Notes under the pieces: model-generated
Told to the model about the DNA's origin: nothing
The model's database searches: none
What the model saw: the letters and a program-made list of their open reading frames with translations, nothing else
From: JANMZO01 sp963763135
GTDB taxonomy: Bacteria; Actinomycetota; Acidimicrobiia; Acidimicrobiales; JANYDT01
Assembly (NCBI GenBank): GCA_963763135.1
Contig: CAVXNJ010000004.1
Coordinates: 124,001 to 188,000, forward strand
Reading direction: 5' to 3'
DNA length: 64,000 nt
Translations under genes and position numbers: made by a program
Shown: piece after piece, positions 26,186 to 34,267 of the stretch
Layout of the letters: every line of letters begins with the position of its first letter
Position numbering within the stretch: the first letter of the stretch is position 1

Positions 26186-26953
26186 ATGTCCGGACACTCC
26201 AAATGGGCAACGATCAAGCACAAGAAGGGCGCGGCCGACAAGGCCCGCGGCAAGTTGTGGGCGAAGCTCGTCCGCAACGTCGAAATGGCCGCACGCGAAG
26301 GTGGGGGCGATCCCTCCGGTAACGCCACGCTTCGCACGATGATCCAGAAGGCCAAGGCCGAACAGGTCCCGAGCGACAAGATCGAAAATGCGATCAAGCG
26401 CGGCACCGGTGAACTGAAGAACGACGTCGTGATGGAAGACATCATGTACGAGGGTTACGCCCCGGCCGGCGTGGCACTCCTGGTGCAGGTGTCGACCGAC
26501 AACCGCAACCGCTCGGGCGGCGACGTCCGGGCCACGTTCTCGAAGAACGGCGGCAACATCGCCGAACCCGGAGCGGTGGCCTGGCAGTTCGCCCGCCGTG
26601 GTGTCGTCGTGGTGCCGAAGAAGCAGGGCACGAAGACGATCTCGGAAGATGATCTGATGCTCACCGCTGTCGACGCCGGCGCCGAAGACATCATCGACAA
26701 CGACGACACGTTCGAAGTGCGTTGCGGCCCGACCGACATCGGCGCGGTCTGCTCGGCGCTGAACGAGGCGTCGATCGCCTTCGATTCGGCCGACCGGCCG
26801 ATGGTGCCGTCGACGATCATCACCGTCACCGACGAGGCCGACGCCCGCAAGATCTTGAAGCTCATCGACGCGCTCGACGACCTCGACGACGTGGAAGAAG
26901 TCTTCTTCAACTTCGACATCCCCGAAGACCTGGTCGCGGCGCTCAGCGCTTAG
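26186..26953 (+). CDS. yebC: YebC/TACO1 family protein
   Basis: 255-residue YebC/PmpR family protein with the signature MSGHSKWATIKHKKGAADKA at the start and the middle segment YEGYAPAGVALLVQVSTDNRNR. The family has been described both as DNA-binding regulators and as ribosome-associated factors that relieve stalling on proline stretches. A ribosome-binding site (GAGGT) lies about 11 bp before the ATG. It is placed before the ruvCAB region in many actinomycetes; here about 11 kb of extra genes separates them. Confidence 0.94.
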   Translation: MSGHSKWATIKHKKGAADKARGKLWAKLVRNVEMAAREGGGDPSGNATLRTMIQKAKAEQVPSDKIENAIKRGTGELKNDVVMEDIMYEGYAPAGVALLVQVSTDNRNRSGGDVRATFSKNGGNIAEPGAVAWQFARRGVVVVPKKQGTKTISEDDLMLTAVDAGAEDIIDNDDTFEVRCGPTDIGAVCSALNEASIAFDSADRPMVPSTIITVTDEADARKILKLIDALDDLDDVEEVFFNFDIPEDLVAALSA

Positions 26954-27040
26954 AGGCGATCCATCGGGCGTTGTCAATTGGAAATTTGACCCTGGCGCTG
27001 GGAAACCCGGCGCACTAGTTTGTCTCCGCCAACACACGCG

Positions 27041-27075
27041 AACGAGGCAGGAACCCTTCCGGTTCCTGCCTCGTT
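27041..27075. terminator. Bidirectional intrinsic terminator
   Basis: Perfect 15-bp arms, AACGAGGCAGGAACC (27041-27055) and GGTTCCTGCCTCGTT (27061-27075), with a 5-base loop. It lies between the convergent yebC and hsp20 genes, so it can serve both. The flanking T content is modest on either side. Confidence 0.85.
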
Positions 27076-27152
27076 TACATTTCCCCGTGATCTGTCGGTG
27101 GCGACGCTACGCGCCCGACCGTTGTCTGCGTTCCAGACCGGGTTTCTTCGAC

Positions 27153-27635
27153 CTAGCTGACTGTGATCGGGTCGTCTTTCGGGGTAGCTGTTTCGGCGTT
27201 TTCGAGCGCCTTTACCTTCGAGCCCGATCCCACCGTGATCTTCTTCGGCTGGGCCTGTTGGGCGACCGGGATCCTGAGGGTGAGGACGCCATCATGGACA
27301 TCGGCTTCAATGTGGTCGGCGTCGAGCCCTTCGCCGAGTCGAACCTGGCGGCGGAAGGAACCCGCGGCCCGCTCGCTCAGGTAGAAGCGGTCATTCTCGT
27401 CGCGGGTCTGGTTGCGTTCGACGCTCACGGTGAGAATGCCGCGCTCGACGCCGATGTCGATGCTCTCGGGGGCGACGCCTGGGACATCGAGGTGAACCCA
27501 TACGTCGTTACCCCGGCGGTAGGCATCCATCGCCATAGGCATCGAGGTGGCGGGGAGAGCGTTCGCCGTGCTCGGGAGCCCGGCCAGCCGGCCGAGGAGG
27601 GTGTCGAAGGACCGGAACGGATCTGTCTGAATCAT
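27153..27635 (-). CDS. Small heat shock protein (Hsp20/alpha-crystallin)
   Basis: 160-residue Hsp20 chaperone that holds unfolding proteins without ATP. The alpha-crystallin domain covers about residues 40-135 (DVWVHLDVPGVAPESIDIGV to GVLTLRIPVAQQAQPKKI), including the conserved GVLTLRIP. A strong ribosome-binding site (GGAGGTT) precedes the ATG at 27635. About 50 bp upstream is a perfect 11-bp inverted repeat that probably controls this gene. Confidence 0.93.
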   Translation of the reverse strand: MIQTDPFRSFDTLLGRLAGLPSTANALPATSMPMAMDAYRRGNDVWVHLDVPGVAPESIDIGVERGILTVSVERNQTRDENDRFYLSERAAGSFRRQVRLGEGLDADHIEADVHDGVLTLRIPVAQQAQPKKITVGSGSKVKALENAETATPKDDPITVS

Positions 27636-27681
27636 TTGAGAACCTCCATGAAGTAGTGGGTTGGATATTGGATCTTTCGGT

Positions 27682-27726
27682 CATTATGTTGACCGTTGCT
27701 CAACATAATGACGGAGGTTATGTTGA
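27682..27726. promoter_or_regulatory. Perfect inverted repeat plus half-site upstream of hsp20
   Basis: CATTATGTTGA (27682-27692), 7-bp spacer, TCAACATAATG (27700-27710), then a third partial copy TTATGTTGA at 27718-27726. Perfect 11-bp arms with N7 resemble heat-shock repressor sites in layout (HAIR elements also have N7), but the sequence differs from the known CTTGAGT motif. It lies between divergent hsp20 and the recombinase-like gene and could control both. Confidence 0.75.
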
Positions 27727-27758
27727 CTGTCAAGAGGGTTTGGGAGATACTTTTTCGC

Positions 27759-28622
27759 ATGCCGAGTAGACGTTCTGCCGTTCACGTTGCGGTCGTGCGC
27801 GCCTGGTTGGTTACGTTCCGCTCCGTCAGCACCCGCGAGGCCTATGAGCGGGATATCGCGCTGTACGTGGAGTGGTTGGCGTCACGCGGGATGCTGCCGT
27901 TTGACGCAACGGCGAAAGAGTTCGCCGACTACCGCGACCATTACGAGCAGGTTGGCTCGAGCGCCGCGACCGTGCAACGTCGGCTCGCTTCGGTCTCGTC
28001 CTTTTACCGGTTCGCCGTCGAGTCTCACCACATTGCCGACTCCCCGGCGGCCGGACCGAGACGAGTTGCTCTGGGCGTGTCCGCCTCCGCTGCGGGCTCG
28101 TCCACCGAATCGTTGGATGCTGACGAACGCGAATCACTGTGGTCCAGTGCCAACGCGCTCGGACCTCGAAGCGCCGCGCTTGTCGGACTCATGCTTTTCG
28201 ATGGCCTGAAGCTGTTCGAGGCGCTTTCGTTGGATGTTGGCGACGTTTCACGTCGGCCCGCTCAGGAACCCGGTGACAGTGGGCTGAACGTTTCGTTGGC
28301 GCGTCGCGGAACGGTCGTATCCATCGCTCTCGACGGGCGAACCAGCCCCTCCGTTCAGCACATGCGTCGTGGACGAACGGTCGGTCCGCTGTTCGTCGGC
28401 GAAAGCATGACCGTCGGCGGCGCTCGCCTCACGCGCTTTGGGGCTGACTACCTGCTGAAGCAGGTCGGTGCGGCCGCAGGATTGCCGGCACCGCTGACCG
28501 CCAACCGCCTCCGGTCCACGCACATCAGCGAGGCACTGAAGCACACCGACGCCGATTCCGTCCGCAACGCCGTCGGCCACGTCGACCGTCGTACCACGCT
28601 GCGCTTCCGACCAGCCGACTGA
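27759..28622 (+). CDS. Tyrosine recombinase-like protein lacking catalytic residues
   Basis: 287 residues with an N-terminal SAM-like core-binding domain (about 8-95) and a C-terminal domain shaped like a XerC/D catalytic domain. The expected residues are altered: the first Arg of GLRxSE is K151 (DGLKLFEAL), the His of HxLRHT is N249 (LTANRLRSTH; R252 kept), the nucleophile Tyr is F283 (TTLRF), while the GH histidine H274 remains. It therefore should bind DNA but not cut it. The ATG at 27759 is chosen; in-frame starts at 27708 and 27720 overlap the operator. No attachment sites are seen nearby. Confidence 0.75.
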   Translation: MPSRRSAVHVAVVRAWLVTFRSVSTREAYERDIALYVEWLASRGMLPFDATAKEFADYRDHYEQVGSSAATVQRRLASVSSFYRFAVESHHIADSPAAGPRRVALGVSASAAGSSTESLDADERESLWSSANALGPRSAALVGLMLFDGLKLFEALSLDVGDVSRRPAQEPGDSGLNVSLARRGTVVSIALDGRTSPSVQHMRRGRTVGPLFVGESMTVGGARLTRFGADYLLKQVGAAAGLPAPLTANRLRSTHISEALKHTDADSVRNAVGHVDRRTTLRFRPAD

Positions 28623-28643
28623 CCGGGTGCGCTCCCGGATGTT

Positions 28644-28889
28644 GTGTGCTCCGGAGTCGTTTTGTTCGGCTGGGGACGAGTTTTCGGCTCCGGAGCAGGT
28701 GTGGGCCGGGTGTGGCTGCTGCTGGGGTTTGTGTGCTCCGGAGTCGTTTTGTTCGGCTGGGGACGAGTTTTCGGCTCCGGAGTGGGTGGGTTGGGTGTGG
28801 CTGCTGCTGGTTTTGTGTGCTCCGGAGTCGTTTTGTTCGGCTGGGGACGAGTTTTCGGCTCCGGAGCGGGTGTGGGTCGCGTGTGGCTG
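28644..28889. repeat. Three tandem 84-87 bp repeats, each with two CTCCGGAG palindromes
   Basis: Copies begin at 28644, 28731 and 28815 (spacing 87 and 84 bp) with GTGTGCTCCGGAGTCGTTTT. Each copy has two CTCCGGAG palindromes 39 bp apart, with an almost invariant middle (TTTTGTTCGGCTGGGGACGAG). All three forward frames, and one reverse frame, are open through the block because the spacing is a multiple of three, but no product is recognisable. The block fills the 300-bp gap between the recombinase-like gene and the MBL gene. Confidence 0.92.
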
Positions 28890-28922
28890 TGCCTTCGCCT
28901 GGTCTCGGCCTAAAGTCGAGCC

Positions 28923-29645
28923 ATGAGTGATCGCTTGTACTTTCGTCAGTTGCTGTCCGGTCGGGACTTTGCGACCACCAACATGGTGGCCCGGCAAATG
29001 GTCAACTTCGCCTACCTGATCGGCGACACCGAAACGAAGGAAGCGATGATCGTCGACCCGGCGTATGCGGTGGGCGAACTCGTTGACATTGCGGCCGCCG
29101 ACGGCATGAAGATCACGGGGGCACTGGTCACGCACTACCACCCCGACCATGTCGGTGGATCGTTCATGGGGCACAAGGTCGAAGGGGTTCGCGAATTGCT
29201 GGCGCTGCCAGGCGGTGGCGTACCGATCCACGTGCAGAAAGAAGAGGCCTGGGGCGTGCAGCGGGTGACCGGTTGCTCGGAGAACGACATGGTCGAGCAC
29301 GAGGCCGGCGACGTCATGACGATCGGTGAGATCCCGATCACGTTCCTGCACACGCCAGGTCATACGCCAGGCAGCCAGTGCTTCCTGGTTGACGGAGCCC
29401 TCGTCTCAGGTGACACCCTGTTCCTCGAAGGTTGCGGCCGCACCGACCTTCCGGGATCGAGTGTCGAGCAGATGTACGACTCGCTGACCCGAGTGCTCGG
29501 CAAGCTTCCGAACGAAACCGTGCTCTTCCCCGGCCACCAGTACTCCGAAGCACCGTTCGCCCCTCTGGAAGACGTGCGGAAGCACAACTACGTGTACCGG
29601 TTCAAAACGCTCGAACAGTTCACGATGATGTTCGGTCAAGGCTGA
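28923..29645 (+). CDS. MBL-fold metallo-hydrolase (persulfide dioxygenase/glyoxalase II-like)
   Basis: 240-residue metallo-beta-lactamase-fold enzyme. Metal ligands are seen in THYHPDHVGG, TPGHTPGS, SGDTLF and PGHQYS. The close packing of motifs and the GRTDLPGSS segment resemble the persulfide dioxygenase (ETHE1-like) and glyoxalase II groups, so a thiol ester or persulfide substrate is likely. The next gene (alcohol dehydrogenase-like) begins 12 bp downstream on the same strand, so they may share a transcript. Confidence 0.85.
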   Translation: MSDRLYFRQLLSGRDFATTNMVARQMVNFAYLIGDTETKEAMIVDPAYAVGELVDIAAADGMKITGALVTHYHPDHVGGSFMGHKVEGVRELLALPGGGVPIHVQKEEAWGVQRVTGCSENDMVEHEAGDVMTIGEIPITFLHTPGHTPGSQCFLVDGALVSGDTLFLEGCGRTDLPGSSVEQMYDSLTRVLGKLPNETVLFPGHQYSEAPFAPLEDVRKHNYVYRFKTLEQFTMMFGQG

Positions 29646-29657
29646 GTCGGCCGGAAC

Positions 29658-30686
29658 ATGAAAGCGGCGATTCTTCGGGCTGGGGAGATCGTCGTCGACG
29701 ATGTCGGCGAGCTGCCGGTCCTCCCCGGCCACGTGCTGATCGAGACCATCGCCTGCGGTATCTGCGGTTCGGATCTTCACGCTCGGACGTTCGGCCATGA
29801 GATGGTCGAAGCGGCGAAGGCGACGGGCTTCGATCTGTTCATCTTTGATCCCGACGCCGACATCGTCATGGGCCACGAGTTCTCCGGTCGGGTTCTCGAA
29901 GTCGGGGCCGGCGTCGAGGGTGTCAAAACCGGAACCGCGGTAGTGGCCCATCCGATCGCACTGCCCGGCGGATCGCTGGAAGCGGTCGGGTACTCCAACT
30001 CCTTTCCCGGCGCGTTTGCGCAGCGGGTGTTGGTCCATGCGAGTGGCATTGTGCCGATCCCCTCGTCGGTCGACCCGAAGCTGGCCGCGCTCACCGAACC
30101 TCTTGCGGTTGGCCTGCACGCGGTCGACCGGTCGCAAGCGGTTGCCCACCGATCCGCGGTCGTGCTGGGGTGTGGGCCGGTCGGGCTCGCTGTGATCGCG
30201 GCGTTGAAGCTTCGTGGCGTGCCGCTGATCGTCGCTTCTGACTTCTCGCCGGCAAGGCGGGCCCGGGCGGAATTGCTAGGTGCACATATCGTTGTTGATC
30301 CGTCGGTGGCTGAACCCGTCGACATCTGGCGGGCCAACGGTGGAGTCGGCTCGACCACCGTGTTCGACGCGGTGGGCGTCCCGGGCATGATCGAGCGGGC
30401 GATCATCGCCGCGCCGTCCCGATCGGAAATCCTCGTCGTCGGTCTGTGCATGCGCCCCGACACGTTCCGGCCTGCGATCGCGATCAACAAGGAACTCCAG
30501 TTGACGTTCGTGCTGGGCTGGAACGGCGACGAGTTTCGTTCCTCGCTGCGGGCCATCGAGGAGGGAACGATCAACGTCGGCGCGTTCGTCACCGGAGAGG
30601 TCGGACTCGACGGTGTGGCGGGAGCGTTCGACGACCTTGCGAGCCCGATGGACCACGTCAAGATCCTGGTGCGGCCCAATCCCTAG
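29658..30686 (+). CDS. Zinc-dependent alcohol dehydrogenase family protein (MDR)
   Basis: 342-residue medium-chain dehydrogenase. Catalytic-zinc residues are visible in CGICGSDLHA and MGHEFSG, and the Rossmann fold has VLGCGPVGLAVIAALKLRG. The structural-zinc loop with four cysteines normally after GHE is missing and replaced by a short stretch (HPIALPGGSLEAVGYSN). The substrate is unknown. It probably forms a small operon with the MBL gene. Confidence 0.85.
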   Translation: MKAAILRAGEIVVDDVGELPVLPGHVLIETIACGICGSDLHARTFGHEMVEAAKATGFDLFIFDPDADIVMGHEFSGRVLEVGAGVEGVKTGTAVVAHPIALPGGSLEAVGYSNSFPGAFAQRVLVHASGIVPIPSSVDPKLAALTEPLAVGLHAVDRSQAVAHRSAVVLGCGPVGLAVIAALKLRGVPLIVASDFSPARRARAELLGAHIVVDPSVAEPVDIWRANGGVGSTTVFDAVGVPGMIERAIIAAPSRSEILVVGLCMRPDTFRPAIAINKELQLTFVLGWNGDEFRSSLRAIEEGTINVGAFVTGEVGLDGVAGAFDDLASPMDHVKILVRPNP

Positions 30687-30722
30687 GGCACACGTCTGCT
30701 AAGCGCGCTTAACATCGCCCTC

Positions 30723-31172
30723 TCAGAATCCGACAGCGGCCGAGAACGCGTCGAACGGCTGACCCCGCTGCGCATCGAGGGTGACGCTCGTGCCGTCGAC
30801 GAACAGCACCACCAGCCGTCGGCCGAGACCCTTCCCGTGATTCTCGGTGACGAGGAGGTCGGTGCGGTCGTACGCCGCGGCGATCTCGTTCATCGATATC
30901 CCGTTCGACGGAATCACCACGACCCGCCGGTCGGTGGCGGCGAGGACACATGACTTTGCTGGAAACGCGCTGGCCAGACCGCCGTCCAGCGCACCGGTGT
31001 TGGCGGCCCGCTCGCCGAGCATCCGCACCGCAGTTCGGGGCAAGGCCGCGACAGCGACCGAGCCGACACCGTATGTGCCCTTGGGTTCGACGAGTAGCGC
31101 AGCAATGACCGCTTCGCCCGGTTCCAGTAGTTCTGCGGCGCGCTTCTGCACGCGACCCGTTACATCAGCCAT
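30723..31172 (-). CDS. Conserved hypothetical protein (PH-like)
   Basis: 149-residue soluble protein. It has an N-terminal helix (VQKRAAELLEPGEAVIAALL), a Gly/Ala-rich segment and a C-terminal beta-rich part (VLAATDRRVVVIPSN, ENHGKGLGRRLVVLFVDGTSVTLDA) that resembles a bacterial pleckstrin-homology-like fold. I do not recognise a function. Convergent with the dehydrogenase gene. Confidence 0.6.
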   Translation of the reverse strand: MADVTGRVQKRAAELLEPGEAVIAALLVEPKGTYGVGSVAVAALPRTAVRMLGERAANTGALDGGLASAFPAKSCVLAATDRRVVVIPSNGISMNEIAAAYDRTDLLVTENHGKGLGRRLVVLFVDGTSVTLDAQRGQPFDAFSAAVGF

Positions 31173-31306
31173 GGCTCAAGTATCGGCTTCGACTGTACGT
31201 CCGAACCATCCCGTCTTCACGGGATCGCATCCGACAGTCCGCGTCGGTTGACGGCCCGGGAGCCGGTCGACAGGCGCTCAACTGGGACGTTGTGTCACGA
31301 TTGGCC

Positions 31307-32488
31307 ATGGTTCAACTCCAACCCCACGATGCACCCCTCCGTTTCGGGATCTTTCTACCCCCGATGCACAAGACCGGCGTGAACCCGACGCTTGCGCTTC
31401 ACCGCGACCTCGAACTGATCCAGTATCTCGATCAACTTGGTTTCGCCGAGGCGTGGATCGGCGAGCACCACTCGGCCGGCAGCGAACTCATCGCCAGCCC
31501 CGAGGTCTTCATCGCGGCGGCCGCGGAGCGGACCAAGCACATCAAGCTCGGTACCGGCGTGAACTCCCTGCCGTACCATCACCCGTTCATCCTGGCTGAT
31601 CGCATCGTGATGCTCGATCACCTGACCCGCGGCCGCATGATGTTTGGCGCCGGTCCGGGCCAGCTCACGAGCGATGCCGCCATGCTCGGCATCGATCCCA
31701 TGCAGCAGCGGCCGCGCATGGAACAGTCCTTCGACGTCATGATGCGCCTGTTCCGGGGCGAGACCGTCACCGAGAAGAACGACTGGTTCATCTGCGACGA
31801 AGCGGTCCTGCAGGTGCGCCCGTATTCGAACTTCGACATCGCCGTGGCGAGCAGCATCTCGCCGTCGGGATCGAAGCTCGCCGGTCGGTACGGCACCGGC
31901 CTCATCTCCATTGCCGCCACCGACCCGGCCGGGTTCGGCGTGCTCGACTACAACTACAACGTCTGGCAGGAAGAGGCGAAGCTGCACGGCTTCGAGGCCC
32001 CTCGTTCCGCGTGGCGCCTCATGGGTCCGATGCACATCGCGGACACGGTCGAGCAGGCGAAGGAGAACTGCCGCTACGGCCTGCAGTGGGTCTTCAACTA
32101 CCTGAGCCACATCATTCCCGTCGGCGATCCGAACCAGCCGCCGCCCCCGAGCGACTACAGCGACTTCGTCGACTACGTCAACGAAAGCGGATCGATGGTC
32201 ATCGGGACGCCCGAGATGGCGGTGGCCCAGATCCAGCGGCTCGTCGAGAAGACCGGCGGCTTCGGCTGCTACATGACGCTCGGCGCGGATCTCGCCGACT
32301 ACGCCGCCACCCGACGCAGCTATGAGCTCATCGCCGAGCAGGTCATGCCGCACTTCACCGGCCAGCTCACGTCGGTTCAGACGAGCTACGACCGGATCGT
32401 CGGAGCCGGCACGAAGTGGGTCGACGCCACCCTGGGCGCACAGCTCACCGCTATCGCGGCGTACGAAGAAGAGCGCGCCGCCCGGTAG
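31307..32488 (+). CDS. LLM-class flavin-dependent oxidoreductase
   Basis: 393-residue luciferase-like monooxygenase of the bacterial luciferase/alkanal group. Characteristic segments are FGIFLPPMHKTGVNP, AWIGEHHSAGSELIASPEVF, GTGVNSLPYHHPFILADRIVMLDHLTRGR and MFGAGPGQL. These enzymes use reduced FMN (or F420) to oxidise a small molecule; the substrate is unknown. Start is ATG 31307, with a GTG at 31292 possible. It is convergent with an SDR gene; a hairpin element lies between their 3' ends. Confidence 0.88.
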   Translation: MVQLQPHDAPLRFGIFLPPMHKTGVNPTLALHRDLELIQYLDQLGFAEAWIGEHHSAGSELIASPEVFIAAAAERTKHIKLGTGVNSLPYHHPFILADRIVMLDHLTRGRMMFGAGPGQLTSDAAMLGIDPMQQRPRMEQSFDVMMRLFRGETVTEKNDWFICDEAVLQVRPYSNFDIAVASSISPSGSKLAGRYGTGLISIAATDPAGFGVLDYNYNVWQEEAKLHGFEAPRSAWRLMGPMHIADTVEQAKENCRYGLQWVFNYLSHIIPVGDPNQPPPPSDYSDFVDYVNESGSMVIGTPEMAVAQIQRLVEKTGGFGCYMTLGADLADYAATRRSYELIAEQVMPHFTGQLTSVQTSYDRIVGAGTKWVDATLGAQLTAIAAYEEERAAR

Positions 32489-32509
32489 TTCGCAGCTGCC
32501 CCGCGTCCC

Positions 32510-32560
32510 GAGTGTGTGCGTTTCCTGAGACTCGGTCTAAGGAAACGCACACATTCCGGA
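32510..32560. repeat. Hairpin element, copy 1 (dispersed; copy 2 at 54646)
   Basis: TGTGTGCGTTTCCT (32512-32525) pairs perfectly with AGGAAACGCACACA (14 bp), with an inner AGAC/GTCT stem in the loop, and ATTCCGG follows. It lies between the convergent LLM and SDR genes and probably ends both transcripts. A diverged copy sits at 54646-54696 after secF. Confidence 0.8.
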
Positions 32561-32577
32561 GTGCTGCCGAACCGTGT

Positions 32578-33546
32578 TCAGCTGTAGCGCAGCGGGTTCT
32601 CCGCGCTCCAGGGAAGTTCCTGCTCGACCGGGTCGAGGCGGACCTGCTTCCAGCGAACAACGGTGTCGGTCGGCTCGCCTTCGACGAGCAACTCGAACAT
32701 GCCGCCCTTCGTCTCCTCGGTCGGACGGGCCAGCAAAGCCAGGAATGCTTCGGCGGCCTCGTGGGTCTCGAGCATGCGGGGCTGCCAGCGTCCGAACACC
32801 TTCGGGTTCTCGGCGTACTCGTCGGTCATGCCGGTACGGACGAAGGGGTACATGACGCTGAAGGCCGAAACCATGTCGGCCGACTTGCCCAGGTTGACGT
32901 CGAGCACCTTCGGCAGCTGCAGCACGGCCCAGTTCGAAATGGCGTAGCCCGGAACGCTGACCCCCGGGTCGATGGCCTGGCGGCTCGACACGTAGACGAT
33001 CTGCAGCTTGGTCTTGGCGTGCAGCGCCTCGCCGGCCCAGAGGTGGGTCATCGCGAGGAAGCCGTCAATCTTGGTGTCAAGAACCTGACGGCTCTCCTCG
33101 AGGTTATCGATGAAGTACTGACGCACACGGGCCCGGCGCACCGCGGCGGGTTCGCCCTCGACTTCCTTCAGGGCCCGGCCGAAGGAGTAGCCCTTCTCCG
33201 TGAGCCCGGAGTTGCAGATCACGAGGTCGGGCGGGAGACCGTCCATCTGCTCGATGACGTAGCTCCGGGTCGCCCACAGGTCACCCATGTTGGTGACGTC
33301 GGCCTGGAGCGGAAACGCGTTCACGCCCTCCGCCCGGAGCGCGTTCACCAGGTCGAAACCGTCGGTGTAGCTGCGGTGAAAGTGGACACAGACGCTCTCG
33401 GCGCCGTTCAGCCCGGCGGCGAGCGCAAAGGCCTGGCCGATCCCTCCGTCCTTACCGCTGCCGGTGATCAGAACCCGGCGGCCTTTCACTCCCTCGGCCA
33501 GTTCTGGCCGCATACGAAACAGGTTGGGGTCGGCGGTGTAGGCCAT
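32578..33546 (-). CDS. SDR family protein with altered catalytic motif
   Basis: 322-residue short-chain dehydrogenase/reductase relative, resembling fatty-acid-synthase-type ketoreductase domains. The nucleotide-binding TGSGKDGGIG (about residues 29-37) is intact and a catalytic-type Ser is present (YVSSRQAID), with Tyr201 in GYAISNWAV. The YxxxK lysine is Asn205, which would cripple normal SDR catalysis. The ATG at 33546 is favoured by GAAGGAG seven bases upstream, rather than the ATG at 33576. Confidence 0.8.
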   Translation of the reverse strand: MAYTADPNLFRMRPELAEGVKGRRVLITGSGKDGGIGQAFALAAGLNGAESVCVHFHRSYTDGFDLVNALRAEGVNAFPLQADVTNMGDLWATRSYVIEQMDGLPPDLVICNSGLTEKGYSFGRALKEVEGEPAAVRRARVRQYFIDNLEESRQVLDTKIDGFLAMTHLWAGEALHAKTKLQIVYVSSRQAIDPGVSVPGYAISNWAVLQLPKVLDVNLGKSADMVSAFSVMYPFVRTGMTDEYAENPKVFGRWQPRMLETHEAAEAFLALLARPTEETKGGMFELLVEGEPTDTVVRWKQVRLDPVEQELPWSAENPLRYS

Positions 33547-33567
33547 CGTTTGCTCCTTCGAAAGGGA

Positions 33568-33588
33568 GATGTGCATACATGCAACATC
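33568..33588. promoter_or_regulatory. Imperfect palindrome upstream of the SDR gene
   Basis: GATGTGCATACATGCAACATC, a near-palindrome with inner TGCAT/ATGCA arms, lying 22-42 bp before the SDR start and overlapping a possible -10 region on the minus strand (TATTCA further up). A candidate operator only. Confidence 0.35.
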
Positions 33589-33761
33589 TACGCTGAATAT
33601 TCATAGTTTTTATTCAACGACGCCAATTGGCAGATCGGTCGCCCATCGGGTAGGCGGCGGCAAGGCGCCACCCCCGATGCGCCACGGAGCCGATCCCTGC
33701 GACTGACGGCGTCATCGCCGATGACTGACACCGGCGTCCGGCGTACCGGTATTGTTGCGAC

Positions 33762-34217
33762 ATGCCTATCGCAGTTGGCGACGTAGCCCCAGATTTCACG
33801 CTCGACGGAACGACCGGAACTTTTACGCTCTCGAAGGCACGTGGACACGCTGTTGTTCTTGCGTTCTACCCGGGTGACAACACGCCGGTTTGCACTGCCC
33901 AGCTGAACTCGTACTCGAAGGAGATCGAACAGTTTCGCGGAGTCGACGCATTGGTCGTCGGGCTGTCGCCCCAGAGCGTTTCGAGCCATGAAGACTTTTC
34001 CGAGAAGCAGGGCGGCTTCAACTTTCCGCTTCTGGCCGATACCGACAAGGCCGTCGGCAAGCTCTACGGCATCCTCGGCCCTCTCGGTTTTTACCGGCGT
34101 TCGGTCTTCGTGATCGACCCCAACGGGGTCGTTGCCTACGCGCATCGATCGGCGACCGGCGTTACGTTCCGCAAGACCGAAGAGTTGGTAAACACGCTCA
34201 CCAAATCCGCGAACTGA
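33762..34217 (+). CDS. Peroxiredoxin (BCP/AhpC type, 1-Cys)
   Basis: 151-residue thioredoxin-fold peroxidase. The peroxidatic site is FYPGDNTPVCTAQL with catalytic C44. This is the only cysteine in the protein, so there is no resolving Cys and reduction must use an outside thiol (1-Cys mechanism). It removes hydrogen peroxide or lipid peroxides in the cytoplasm. Monocistronic, convergent with the large PAS/GGDEF/EAL gene. Confidence 0.9.
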   Translation: MPIAVGDVAPDFTLDGTTGTFTLSKARGHAVVLAFYPGDNTPVCTAQLNSYSKEIEQFRGVDALVVGLSPQSVSSHEDFSEKQGGFNFPLLADTDKAVGKLYGILGPLGFYRRSVFVIDPNGVVAYAHRSATGVTFRKTEELVNTLTKSAN

Positions 34218-34267
34218 ACGGTCAGTGCACGTCGATCAGGTTTGCGACAACCGACGTTGTACGGGAC

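Noticed and set aside
27759..28622. Integrative element or prophage remnant
   Set aside because: No attachment repeats, tRNA target or cargo genes; flanking genes follow chromosomal order.
28644..28889. CRISPR array
   Set aside because: Only three units, repeats longer than spacers, no cas genes and no variable spacers.
28627..28930. Three overlapping plus-strand frames with cysteine-rich repeats
   Set aside because: All frames are equally open because the repeat period is a multiple of three; no ribosome-binding site or homology supports a gene.
28248..29363. 371-residue minus-strand frame with repeated SAGAENSSPAEQNDSG peptides
   Set aside because: Shadow of the tandem repeat and two real genes; low-complexity product, no start signal.
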